Positions 10,178 to 19,855 of a DNA stretch of 64,000 bases are shown piece after piece (the first letter of the stretch is position 1; the number at the start of each line of letters is the position of its first letter). The notes under the pieces are model-generated. The model ran no database searches. It was not told the origin of the DNA and worked only from the letters and a program-made list of their open reading frames with translations. The position numbers and the translations under genes are program-made. The stretch is from Chelatococcus sambhunathii (GTDB lineage Bacteria > Pseudomonadota > Alphaproteobacteria > Rhizobiales > Methylopilaceae). The DNA lies in the NCBI GenBank assembly GCA_031316315.1, contig JADBEO010000002.1, positions 62,001 to 126,000 of the forward strand, in the 5' to 3' direction.

Positions 10178-11476
10178 CTAAAGCGGCTCCGGCGCCTCGA
10201 ACACGTCGGCCAGGACGCCGCCGCCTTTGACGAGTCGTTTCCGCGCTGGTGTGTCATAGGCGACCACGAGCCGCTTCGCCTCGCCGGCGACGAGGCTCAG
10301 CAGCGTCGCCCCTTCCGCATGGTCGTCACCCTCGCCGAAGGGCAGGTCGAGGATGCGCTCGACGTCGGCGCGCGGCGCCACGGTCGAGGACTGCGCGCCG
10401 AGCGCGCCGCGCCAGCGATAGAGGCGAACGGGACCGTCGAGATCCATCGTCGGGCCGGCCAGCAGAATGAGATCGAGGCCGTCGACCAGCATGGAGCGGG
10501 TCCCGAGCCCGTCGAGATCGAGGAAGTGGCGGCGGATCAGGTCGCCGTCTCCAAAACGCTTCAGCTTCAGCCTGCCGTCCTTGCGCGCCTTGAACCGAAG
10601 TTCGAGCACGGTCGCCCAGCCGCGCAGCACCGGCCCGCGCAGACCAAGGAAGACGCGGTCCCCGACGACGGCCATGCCCTCCACGTCGAGCCCGTTGTCC
10701 TTGGAGGGGATGCGCATGAACGGTCCGAGGTGGGCGTCGCGGGCGAGACGTTTCGACAGAGTGCTGCCGTCCTTCGACATCTTCACCGCGCCGGCGCGCC
10801 GCTTTCGCTTGCCGCCATCGACGGCGGGCGCCTTGCGGGCGAGGGTCGGCGCGCCCGGCCGATCGCTCGCGACGAGCGGAATGCGGCCGAGCAGGAAGCG
10901 GTTCGCCTCCCGCTTGACCTGCGTCAACGTCGCCAGCGCCTGCTCGGGTGTATCGTCGGGTTTGGGCTTCTTGCGCTTCAGGCTGTGCGAGCCGACGACC
11001 CAGAGAAATCCGTCGGCGATGGCCAGACCCTCGACGTCGGCCTCTTCGGCCGTCCCATTCGGGAAGTCGAAGAAGGCGTGCAGGTCGAACCGGACATGCT
11101 CCTCGTAGGCGAGCACCCGTCCGGTCTCGTCGCGGCGCGCGGTGAGACGCTCGAGCGAAGCGCCTTCGTCGGCGCCGATCCACAGGCTTTCGCCGTCGCC
11201 GATCGCCGCGATGGCGGAGACGTCCTCGCGGATCATCTTCTCGGCGTCCGGATCTATGTCGTGGAACACGAGCGGGATCTGCGCGATGCGCTTCGCCTTG
11301 CGACGCTCCGAGACCGTCCGGGCCAGCCGCAGGAAATCTTCGTCGCTGACGCCGAGCCTGAAGGCCGCCTCTTTCGGATCGAGGCCTCCCTCGATCTCGC
11401 GAAGCGCCGCCGCGACGCGCCGCGGCGTCGCGCCGCCGGCGGCGTCCGGGAAGGTCTCGTCTGTCCGCCCGGTCAT
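10178..11476 (-). CDS. DUF3616 domain protein
   Basis: The protein (432 residues from the ATG at 11476) matches the DUF3616 family, which has no established function. After about 50 residues that look like a helical segment, it shows repeated strand-rich blocks of beta-propeller character: DVSAIAAIGDGESLWIGADE, DVEGLAIADGFLWVVGSHS, NGLDVEGMAVVGDRVFLGLRGP and LDLDGLGTRSMLVDGLDLIL. The repeated pattern of DVEG(L/M)A followed by a gated strand is the best evidence. An aggacc element precedes the chosen start; an in-frame ATG at 11494 is the alternative. There is no signal peptide, so it is probably cytoplasmic. It is convergent with the gene before it and divergent from the HAD gene. Confidence 0.85.
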   Translation of the reverse strand: MTGRTDETFPDAAGGATPRRVAAALREIEGGLDPKEAAFRLGVSDEDFLRLARTVSERRKAKRIAQIPLVFHDIDPDAEKMIREDVSAIAAIGDGESLWIGADEGASLERLTARRDETGRVLAYEEHVRFDLHAFFDFPNGTAEEADVEGLAIADGFLWVVGSHSLKRKKPKPDDTPEQALATLTQVKREANRFLLGRIPLVASDRPGAPTLARKAPAVDGGKRKRRAGAVKMSKDGSTLSKRLARDAHLGPFMRIPSKDNGLDVEGMAVVGDRVFLGLRGPVLRGWATVLELRFKARKDGRLKLKRFGDGDLIRRHFLDLDGLGTRSMLVDGLDLILLAGPTMDLDGPVRLYRWRGALGAQSSTVAPRADVERILDLPFGEGDDHAEGATLLSLVAGEAKRLVVAYDTPARKRLVKGGGVLADVFEAPEPL

Positions 11477-11573
11477 CGTGGTCCTCGAACTCATCGACGC
11501 TTCACATAGAAGCATGGAGCTCGATGGCCATCGCGGCTTGTGCGTCGCTGTGTCGGCCTGTACCTCTCCGCCA

Positions 11574-12263
11574 ATGGGCGCAGCTCGCAAGACTCTGGTC
11601 GTGTTCGACGTTGACGGCACGCTGCTCGACAGCGCGCACGCAATCGTCGCCGCCATGACGGAGGCCTATGTTTCGCACGGTCTAACGGCTCCCAGCCGGG
11701 CCGCCATCGTCGGCGTCGTCGGGCTTTCGGTCGGCGAGGCGGTCGCCGCCTTGTCGCACGAACAGCCGGATCACCCGCTCGGCTCGATCGGGACCGCCTT
11801 CAAGACGAGCTTCAGCCGGGGTCTCGCCGAGGCGCCGCACCAGTCCGGTCTCTATGACGGCGCGGCGGAGATCATCGCCTTGCTGGCCGCGCGCGAGGAC
11901 CTTCTGCTCGGTCTTGCGACGGGCAACTCACGCCGCGGCGTCGAACGCTTCATCGGCCAGTTCGGCCTCGAGGGCGTTTTCGCGACGACCCAGACGGCGG
12001 ACGACGCGCCATCCAAGCCGCACCCCGCCATGCTGCATCAGGCCGCCGTCGAAGCGGCCGTCGCGGCCGATGACGTTGTGATGATAGGCGACACCAGCTT
12101 CGACATGGCGATGGCCCGAAACGCCGGGGCGCGCGCCATCGGCGTGTCCTGGGGCTATCATGCGCCGGAGCAGCTGCTGGCGGCCGGCGCGGAGCGCGTG
12201 CTGTCCTCCTTCGCGGAGCTCGTCGAGGCACTCGGGCTGCCGGATCCGGCGGAGGCTGCATGA
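11574..12263 (+). CDS. HAD-superfamily phosphatase, phosphoglycolate-phosphatase-like
   Basis: The 229-residue protein begins MGAARKTLVVFDVDGTLLDS; DVDGT carries the nucleophile Asp and the general acid Asp of the HAD fold. Motif II Thr/Ser is in GLATGNSRRG, motif III Lys in KPHPAML, and motif IV is MIGDTSFDMAMARNAGA. A cap domain follows motif I. These are the features of Gph/PGP-type hydrolases, but substrate specificity cannot be read from sequence. Its stop overlaps the start of the ATP12 gene (atga), so the two are an operon. That pairing is common in alphaproteobacteria. Confidence 0.92.
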   Translation: MGAARKTLVVFDVDGTLLDSAHAIVAAMTEAYVSHGLTAPSRAAIVGVVGLSVGEAVAALSHEQPDHPLGSIGTAFKTSFSRGLAEAPHQSGLYDGAAEIIALLAAREDLLLGLATGNSRRGVERFIGQFGLEGVFATTQTADDAPSKPHPAMLHQAAVEAAVAADDVVMIGDTSFDMAMARNAGARAIGVSWGYHAPEQLLAAGAERVLSSFAELVEALGLPDPAEAA

Positions 12264-13006
12264 GCGGCGCCGGCGCGAAGGGGCTCGGCGAGCGGCCGGC
12301 GCTTCCGAAGCGCTTTTACGTCGCCGCCGAACCGGTCGAGACCCCGGACGGCTTCGTCGTCGCGCTCGACGGGCGGCATGCGCGAACGCCCGCCCGCGCG
12401 CCGCTGGCTTTGCCGACGCGTGGCCTTGCGGAGGCGGTCGTCGCGGAATGGAACGCCCAGGGCGAGACGATCGACCCGATGACGATGCCGCTCACGCGTC
12501 TCGCCAACGTCGCCATCGACGGCGTGCGGCTGGAGATGGAGGCGGTCGCGGCCGAGATCGTCAAATACGCCGGCAGCGACCTTCTGTGCTACCGCGCGAG
12601 TCATCCAGAGCGGCTGGTCCAGCGCCAGACCGCGCTCTGGGACCCCATTTTGGCCGCCGCGCGGGATGATCTGGGCGCGCGCTTCATGCTGGCGGAAGGC
12701 GTGATGTTCGTCGAGCAACCGCAGACCGCGCTGGAGGCGGTGGCGCACGCCGTACCGCGCGAGGATGTCTTCGCGCTGACCGGCGCAAACGTAATTACGA
12801 CCCTGACCGGCTCCGCGCTCATCGCGCTCGGCGTCGCCCGCGGCTGGCTGACGGTCGACGCCGCATGGGAGGCCGCGGATCTGGACGACGCCTGGAATGC
12901 GGAGCTCTGGGGTGCCGATACGGAGGCGGAGACGCGGCGGCGAGCGCGACGCGCCGAAATGACCGCTGCGGCGACGATGATGACGCTCGCCGGCCGTCCC
13001 GGCTGA
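12260..13006 (+). CDS. ATP12-family F1-ATPase assembly chaperone
   Basis: ATP12 proteins bind the alpha subunit of F1-ATPase before assembly; in bacteria they are largely restricted to alphaproteobacteria. The 248-residue protein has the family features: LPKRFYVAAEPVET, FVVALDGRHARTPARAPLALP, the AEWNAQGETIDPMTMPLTRL block and YRASHPERLVQRQ..LWDP, with NVITTLTGSALIALGVARGW and the acidic C-terminal ELWGADTEAE. It is translationally coupled to the upstream HAD gene. I know no standard bacterial symbol, so none is given. Confidence 0.93.
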   Translation: MSGAGAKGLGERPALPKRFYVAAEPVETPDGFVVALDGRHARTPARAPLALPTRGLAEAVVAEWNAQGETIDPMTMPLTRLANVAIDGVRLEMEAVAAEIVKYAGSDLLCYRASHPERLVQRQTALWDPILAAARDDLGARFMLAEGVMFVEQPQTALEAVAHAVPREDVFALTGANVITTLTGSALIALGVARGWLTVDAAWEAADLDDAWNAELWGADTEAETRRRARRAEMTAAATMMTLAGRPG

Positions 13007-13123
13007 ACGGCGCGCGAGGCTTCCGTCTTCGATCCGCAAAATTCCGCATCGACTACGTCGAATGACGTAGCGCGCTCACACGCAAACGGAGAGGATCATT
13101 TCCCGCACCGCTCGCTATGGCGC

Positions 13124-13369
13124 TTGCAGATGCACATCCGCTTGGTTCTGCCCACTCTGACCGTCGTCGCTTCGTCCGCCACCGAGGCGTTGTCGCTGCT
13201 CTCCTCCATGGACGACACGGTCGGTCTGAAGATCGCCTATGAGCCGAGCGGCGCCGTTCTTTCGCGCGAGGAACTCGAAAGCCTCGCCAGGACCGAGCGT
13301 CCTTCCGGCGTCGCAGGCCCGCTGGGCCAGATCGGGCGCCTGGTTCCGACGCGCCGCGACGCCGCTTAG
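13124..13369 (+). CDS. Small hypothetical protein
   Basis: An 81-residue reading frame (or 79 from the ATG at 13130, MHIRLVLPTLTVVASSA). The first part is moderately hydrophobic but not a clear signal peptide; the rest is mixed. Ribosome binding is weak: only a distant ggagagga is seen upstream. It lies in a 376-base gap between the ATP12 gene and the convergent Kelch lipoprotein gene. Codon choice resembles the neighbours, so a real gene is plausible but unproven. Confidence 0.45.
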   Translation: MQMHIRLVLPTLTVVASSATEALSLLSSMDDTVGLKIAYEPSGAVLSREELESLARTERPSGVAGPLGQIGRLVPTRRDAA

Positions 13370-13382
13370 GCCTGAGCGTCGG

Positions 13383-14804
13383 TCAGGGCGCGAGCGCGAG
13401 CGCGGGGAAGATCCGCGCGGCCTTCATCGAGCCGGCGGCCTTGAATTCGTTCTTCTTCGGATCGTAGATTTCGGCGGTGTTCAGCGGAGCGCCCTTGCCG
13501 CCGGTCGTGCGCGCCTTGCCGCCGGCGCCTCCCACAAGCAGCACCTTGCCATCCAGCGGGCCGGCCTCGATCAAGAGCGCGCCGTGGGTTACGCGGGAAT
13601 TGGCCATGGCGTCGGAGCAGCGCTTGCCGTTCTTGCCGCCGACGCAGGCGATCTCGCGTTTGGCGATGTCGTAGACTTCGGCCGAAGCGAGCACTCCGCC
13701 GAACACGCCGGTGATCTTCTTGCCCGCGAAGAATCCCTGGCCGTAGATGCCGCCCGCGATCAGGATCTTGCCGTTCGGCAGGGCCGTCGCCGTGTGCAGC
13801 ATGCGGTCGTCGGTCATCTGCGGCAGGCCGGTCGACGAAAAGCTGTTCGTCGCCGGGTCGTACAGCGTGACGACTGTCGATGCGGTCTCCAGCGCCCGGT
13901 CCGAGAAACGGAAGCCTTCGAAGCCGCCTGCGATCAGCACTTTGCCGTCGTCGTCGCAGGAGCAGCCCTCGATCAACGTCGCGCTGTGGCCCGCGAGCTT
14001 GATGGGTCCGTTCGGCGACTGCATGAAATTGGTCGTGAAGATCGTCTCGTTGGTCGTCGGATCGAAGACTTCGCCGCTGCCGTTGGTGTCGCCAAGTTCC
14101 GTCGAGACGCCGCCAGCGATGAGCACCCGCCCATCCGGAAGAAGCGTCGCGCTGTGCAGCGCGCGCGACTGCTTCAGGCCGCCGCCTTCCTTGAAGGTGC
14201 GGGTCGCCGGATCGAACAGCTCTGTCGTGAACTGCGGCTTGCCGCTCGAATCGAAGCCGCCGGCGATGAGAACCCTGCCGTCCTTCAGCAGCGTCTCGGT
14301 ATGGCCGAAGCGGGGGACGCTGAGCTTGGCCGGCAGCTTCGCGCTCTTCCCCTTGTCAGGGTCGAACGCTTCGGCGGTATCGAGAGCCTTGCCCTTGATG
14401 GTGAGGTCCGACTTCTTCCGAACGCCTTCGCCCGCCAGGCCGCCCGTCAGCAACGCCTGGCCGTCGAGCCGCCCTTCGTCGAGGACGACCGCCTCGCGCG
14501 CGATCCGGTTCGTGATGATCTTGCCCGAGCGGGCGAATGCGCGCTTGCTCGCATCGAAGAACTCGATGTCGCTGGCCTTCGCCGTCGCAAGACCTTTCAG
14601 GCCGCCGCCGAGGACAAGAACGTCGCCTTTGGCCGGGTCGCCGAGCGGAAGATCCGCCCCGGCTTCTGCGGTTTCGGCGAGCGCCGCCGAAGCGTCGGAC
14701 CGCTCGTCCTGGTCCGGGCTATCGCAGCCGGCGGCGAACAGCGCCAGCAAGGCGGCGGAAAGGAACGCTGCGCGGCGGCGCGTCCAGCGATCAAACGCAA
14801 TCAT
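13383..14804 (-). CDS. Kelch-repeat lipoprotein (beta-propeller)
   Basis: The 473-residue protein has an export signal with lipobox LFAAGC (Cys near residue 27), so it should be lipid-anchored in the envelope. After an Ala/Glu linker it contains tandem Kelch-type motifs with the form (RFGHTETLLKDGRVLIAGGF), (ALHSATLLPDGRVLIAGGV), (GHSATLI..DGKVLIAGGF) and (MLHTATALPNGKILIAGGI). Each block is followed by an (A/S)xE(V/L)FDP or YDP turn, as in galactose-oxidase-like propellers; five or six blades are visible. Function is unknown; such domains usually bind glycans or proteins. It is convergent with the small gene upstream and not linked to a transporter operon. Confidence 0.88.
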   Translation of the reverse strand: MIAFDRWTRRRAAFLSAALLALFAAGCDSPDQDERSDASAALAETAEAGADLPLGDPAKGDVLVLGGGLKGLATAKASDIEFFDASKRAFARSGKIITNRIAREAVVLDEGRLDGQALLTGGLAGEGVRKKSDLTIKGKALDTAEAFDPDKGKSAKLPAKLSVPRFGHTETLLKDGRVLIAGGFDSSGKPQFTTELFDPATRTFKEGGGLKQSRALHSATLLPDGRVLIAGGVSTELGDTNGSGEVFDPTTNETIFTTNFMQSPNGPIKLAGHSATLIEGCSCDDDGKVLIAGGFEGFRFSDRALETASTVVTLYDPATNSFSSTGLPQMTDDRMLHTATALPNGKILIAGGIYGQGFFAGKKITGVFGGVLASAEVYDIAKREIACVGGKNGKRCSDAMANSRVTHGALLIEAGPLDGKVLLVGGAGGKARTTGGKGAPLNTAEIYDPKKNEFKAAGSMKAARIFPALALAP

Positions 14805-14979
14805 AGAGCCCCCTCCGACCCAGATGGACGCTTGAACACTATTCTTGAAGCGGCGACGCTACGCCTGCGGCGCGCCCGTCGCTATCGATTTCGGGTACGC
14901 AATAAAGCGTATGCGGACGTTGCCTGGAGCGTGACGCTTGTCGCCCCCGGAGGCGCGGAAGCGTTGCGCCCGCGCTCGG

Positions 14980-15900
14980 TCAGTCCTCCATCCCCATCGC
15001 GCGGAACACTTCGGTGAGTTGCGGGCTCATGGGCAGGTTGATCTCTTCGCCGCTCGGGGTGCGCCGCTCGAACCAGCGATGATAGGCCTCGAACAGGTCG
15101 CGGTTCTTGGCCATCGCGGAAAAGGCCCGGCCCACGGCGCGCGCCATCTGCGGATCGTCCTTGCGGAACATCAGCCCATAAGGGTCGTACGACAGATAGC
15201 CGCCGACGACGATGAAGTCCTTCTCGCCGTGATGGCGGGCGATCAGTCCGTAAAGCAGCGCGTCGTCGGTCGCGAAGGCCTCCGCCTGGCCGCTCGCCGT
15301 CATCTGGTAGCTCTGCTCGTGGTCGGGCGCGGTCACGATGTTGAGGCCGAGCTTGTTCCGGTCATTGAGCGCGCGCAAGGCCGCCTCGTTGGTCGTGCCG
15401 GCCGTCGCCACGACGGTCTTGCCGGCGAGGTCGCGGTAGGAGCGGTAGCTGGAGCCCGCCTTCACCATCAGCTTGGTGCCGGCCACGAACATGATCGGCG
15501 AGAAGGCGACCTGCTTTTCGCGCTCCTTGTTGGCGGTGGTCGAACCGCACTCGATGTCGACCTTGCCGGCGACGAGGTCGGGGATGCGCGTTTCCGGGGT
15601 CACCTTGACGAAGGCGACGTTGACGGCCGGATCGTCGAGCTCCTTTCGGATCTCCTCCACGACGTGGAGGCAGAGGTCGATCGAGTATCCGACCGGCCGC
15701 TGGCCGACGAGGTAGGAGAAGGGGAACGACGCCTCGCGATAGCCGAGCGCGATGACGCCGGCGTCGTGGACCTTCTTCAGCGTGCCGGCGATGACGTTCG
15801 CGTCGCCCGGCTGAGTGGCCGGCTCCTGCGCCCGCGCCGCCCCCGCCATGACGGCGAGGGCGAGACCGGCGGCGAGCAGCGGCGAGGAGAGGCGGGCCAT
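14980..15900 (-). CDS. Periplasmic amino-acid binding protein (glutamate/aspartate type)
   Basis: A 306-residue substrate-binding protein with a signal peptide ending AGAARAQ. The body is the family 3 solute-binding fold: VIALGYREASFPFSYL, GQRPVGYSIDLCLHV, DIECGSTTANKERE, AFSPIMFVAGTKLMV and YDPYGLMFRKDDPQ. These features match GltI/BztA-type glutamate/aspartate/glutamine binding proteins. No ABC permease or ATPase lies nearby, so it is either an orphan or works with a permease elsewhere. It lies 16 bases downstream of dctA on the same strand, which suggests both serve dicarboxylate or acidic amino acid uptake. Confidence 0.9.
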   Translation of the reverse strand: MARLSSPLLAAGLALAVMAGAARAQEPATQPGDANVIAGTLKKVHDAGVIALGYREASFPFSYLVGQRPVGYSIDLCLHVVEEIRKELDDPAVNVAFVKVTPETRIPDLVAGKVDIECGSTTANKEREKQVAFSPIMFVAGTKLMVKAGSSYRSYRDLAGKTVVATAGTTNEAALRALNDRNKLGLNIVTAPDHEQSYQMTASGQAEAFATDDALLYGLIARHHGEKDFIVVGGYLSYDPYGLMFRKDDPQMARAVGRAFSAMAKNRDLFEAYHRWFERRTPSGEEINLPMSPQLTEVFRAMGMED

Positions 15901-15916
15901 CGCTCTCCGCCCTCGC

Positions 15917-17200
15917 TCAGGCGGCGACCGGAGCGGGAGTGCCGGCGGGCGCGGTCGAGGCGCTCTCCTGCTCGGTCTCGTAGAGCTCGCCTTCCCACTT
16001 GGCGACGGCGGCCGCCGCGATCGAGTTGCCGATCACGTTGGTGGCGCTGCGGCCCATGTCGAGGAACTGGTCGATGCCCATGATGAGCAGCAGGCCGGCC
16101 TCCGGGATGTTAAAGGTCGACAGCGTCGCCGCGATCACCACCAGCGAGGCGCGCGGCACGCCCGCCATGCCCTTCGAGGTCACCATCAGCAGAAGCAGCA
16201 TCGTCAGCTGCTGACCCATCGAGAGCTCGATGCCGTAGGCCTGCGCGATGAACAGCGTCGCGAAGGTGCAGTAGGCCATCGTGCCATCGAGGTTGAAGGA
16301 GTAGCCCATCGGCAGCACGAAGCTCGCGATGCGCTTCGAGACGCCGAACTTGCTGAGCTGGTCGAGGATCTTCGGATAGGCCGCCTCGGAGCTCGCGGTG
16401 GAGAAGGCCAGGAGGAAGGGCTCGCGCACCATGGCGATCAGCTTGGTGATCCGCGGGCCGAGCGCCAGGAAGCCGGCAAGGCCCAGCAGGCACCAGAGCA
16501 GGAACAGCGTCGCGTAGAACTCGAGGATGAACGCCCCGTAGGTCCACAGCACAGCAAGGCCCTGCGTGGTGATGGTGGCCGCAACCGCCGCGAACACCGC
16601 GATCGGCGCCGCCTTCATCACGTAGCCGGTGATCACCAGCATCATGTGAGCGACCTGATCGGCGAACTCGGCGAGCAGCTTTCCCTTCTCGCCGAGCGAG
16701 GCGATGGCGAGGCCGGCGAAGATCGAGAACACCACGATCTGCAGGATCTCGTTGGTGGCCATCGCCTCGACGATCGAGGCGGGCACCAGATGCGGGACGA
16801 ACTCCTTCAGGGTCAGCGAGGAGACCTTGAGGTTGGTCGACTGGCCGGCGTCGGGCAACGGCAAGTTCATGTTCGCGCCCGGCTGCAGAAGGTTGACCAT
16901 CAGCAGGCCGAGCAGCAGCGAGACGATCGAGGCCGTCAGGAACCAGCCCATGGTCTTGAGGCCGATGCGCCCGACAGAGGCGGTGTCGCCCATATGCGCG
17001 ATGCCGACGACGAGCGTCGAGAACACCAGCGGCGCGATCAGCATCTTGATCAGCCGCAGGAACACCGTGGTGATGAGGGAGATGTACCCGGCGACCGTCC
17101 CGGCCGTTTTCGCGTCGGGAAAGGCGAGGTGGCAGGCCTGACCGACCGCGATGCCGAGGATCATCGCGACGACGATGTAGATCGTGAACTTACGGCTCAT
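15917..17200 (-). CDS. Dicarboxylate/amino acid:cation symporter (DctA/GltP family)
   Basis: From the ATG at 17200 (MSRKFTIYIVVAMILGIAVG) the product has 427 residues; gaggag lies 8 bases upstream. It is a DAACS-family transporter of C4-dicarboxylates or acidic amino acids with about eight helices plus two re-entrant loops. Visible motifs include RLIKMLIAPLVFSTLVVGI, AFSTASSEAAYPKILDQL (the serine-rich HP1 loop), GYSFNLDGTMAYCTFATLFIAQAYGI (with the conserved DGT), and GMAGVPRASLVVIAATL. Sequence alone does not distinguish DctA from GltP. It is transcribed with the binding-protein gene that follows it. Confidence 0.94.
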   Translation of the reverse strand: MSRKFTIYIVVAMILGIAVGQACHLAFPDAKTAGTVAGYISLITTVFLRLIKMLIAPLVFSTLVVGIAHMGDTASVGRIGLKTMGWFLTASIVSLLLGLLMVNLLQPGANMNLPLPDAGQSTNLKVSSLTLKEFVPHLVPASIVEAMATNEILQIVVFSIFAGLAIASLGEKGKLLAEFADQVAHMMLVITGYVMKAAPIAVFAAVAATITTQGLAVLWTYGAFILEFYATLFLLWCLLGLAGFLALGPRITKLIAMVREPFLLAFSTASSEAAYPKILDQLSKFGVSKRIASFVLPMGYSFNLDGTMAYCTFATLFIAQAYGIELSMGQQLTMLLLLMVTSKGMAGVPRASLVVIAATLSTFNIPEAGLLLIMGIDQFLDMGRSATNVIGNSIAAAAVAKWEGELYETEQESASTAPAGTPAPVAA

Positions 17201-17444
17201 GGCCCGCTCCTCACATCCGCCAGTTTCACGCGTCCGTGAGGAAAGTTGAGGCCGCGGTAACGAATGTGTCAACAGGGTGACGAGAGGAAGGTTGGGTCGA
17301 ACCGACGCTCCGGAGGGTATGTCGACGCAGTTGCCGGCCGGGCACAGGCGAAACGCGCCCGCCGGAGCCTACGTAGTTTTACGCATGCAACCGACGGGCG
17401 AATCCGTCGTGATCGCGCGCTTACCCGTGGTCCGGAATTTTTCC

Positions 17445-18095
17445 ATGCGCATCAACGTCCTGAAGCTCCTCTGCGTCGCGCCGTTCGCTCTGGCGCTCTC
17501 CGCCTGCAACGCCACCGGCATGCTCGCCGCCAATGAACCCGCCCATATCAGCAAGGTGCAGGTGTCGCTCGCGCCTCAACTGACCGCCAGTTCGGCGCAC
17601 TTCGCCGAGAAGCTCCGCGCGCAGGCTACGCAGGACGCGGCGCGCTTCGGTCGCGCCGGCGCCGCGAAAGAACTGCGCATCGCAGTCCAGCGGCACAGCT
17701 ACAAGAACCCGGCTCTCTCGCTCCTGATCGGCGACGCAAACTACGCCGGGGCGCGCATCGCCGTGGTCGACGTCGCTTCCGGCAAAGTCCAGGGCGAAGC
17801 CGAAGCCTCCGCGTTCGACAACCTTGCGATCAACGGACTGATCGGCGCCGCGATGGCGGCGTCGCAGGACAAACAGAAGGTCGACCAGATTCTTGCGGAA
17901 AGACTGTCGCGGGACGCGCTGACCAAGGTCTACGGATCGTCGGTCGCGTCCGCGGCGTATGAGCGGCCGGCCGCGGCTCCCGAGCCGGAGAAGAAGCCGG
18001 ACGTCGCGCCCAAGGCTCCTGCGAAACAGACGCCGATGGCTGCGTCCAAGCCGAACCGGACCGCCGTGGCGCAGCCGGTCGCCGTCGTCCGCTAA
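17445..18095 (+). CDS. Putative lipoprotein of unknown function
   Basis: The 216-residue product has an N-terminal signal with lipobox LALSAC (residues 15-20 or so: MRINVLKLLCVAPFALALSA then Cys). The mature part is mixed alpha/beta, and the last 60 residues are rich in Ala, Pro and Lys (PEPEKKPDVAPKAPAKQ), a typical disordered tail. I do not recognise a family. The start is the ATG at 17445, because it gives an immediate signal sequence. It is divergent from the symporter gene, and the 244 bases between them should hold both promoters, though none is clear to me. Confidence 0.75.
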   Translation: MRINVLKLLCVAPFALALSACNATGMLAANEPAHISKVQVSLAPQLTASSAHFAEKLRAQATQDAARFGRAGAAKELRIAVQRHSYKNPALSLLIGDANYAGARIAVVDVASGKVQGEAEASAFDNLAINGLIGAAMAASQDKQKVDQILAERLSRDALTKVYGSSVASAAYERPAAAPEPEKKPDVAPKAPAKQTPMAASKPNRTAVAQPVAVVR

Positions 18096-18199
18096 GCAGC
18101 CGCGCCGCGACGTCGGCCCTTCGTCGACGTTGCGGCGCCGCAAGGGCCGCGATAGGGCTCTCGGCTCTGTGACGCCGTGAGCCGAGGGACCTGCCCGCA

Positions 18200-19726
<1,527 letters not shown>

Positions 19727-19805
19727 GGGGCCGGCGGCCGCCGCCTGACGAGCGGCTTGCCTGCGCGCAGGACGGAGGCGGCGTCGCGGCGTCTTGCACT
19801 GCGGT

Positions 19806-19822
19806 ATAAGGCGATGCCTTAT
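19806..19822. promoter_or_regulatory. Perfect palindrome upstream of the first glycosyltransferase
   Basis: ataaggc (19806-19812) and gccttat (19816-19822) form a perfect 7-bp inverted repeat with a 3-base centre, 33 bases before the glycosyltransferase start. Its symmetry and position suit an operator or a small hairpin. No known regulator consensus is matched. Confidence 0.35.
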
Positions 19823-19855
19823 CGCGGCATGGTCTACGTTCGCGCACCGTCCTGA

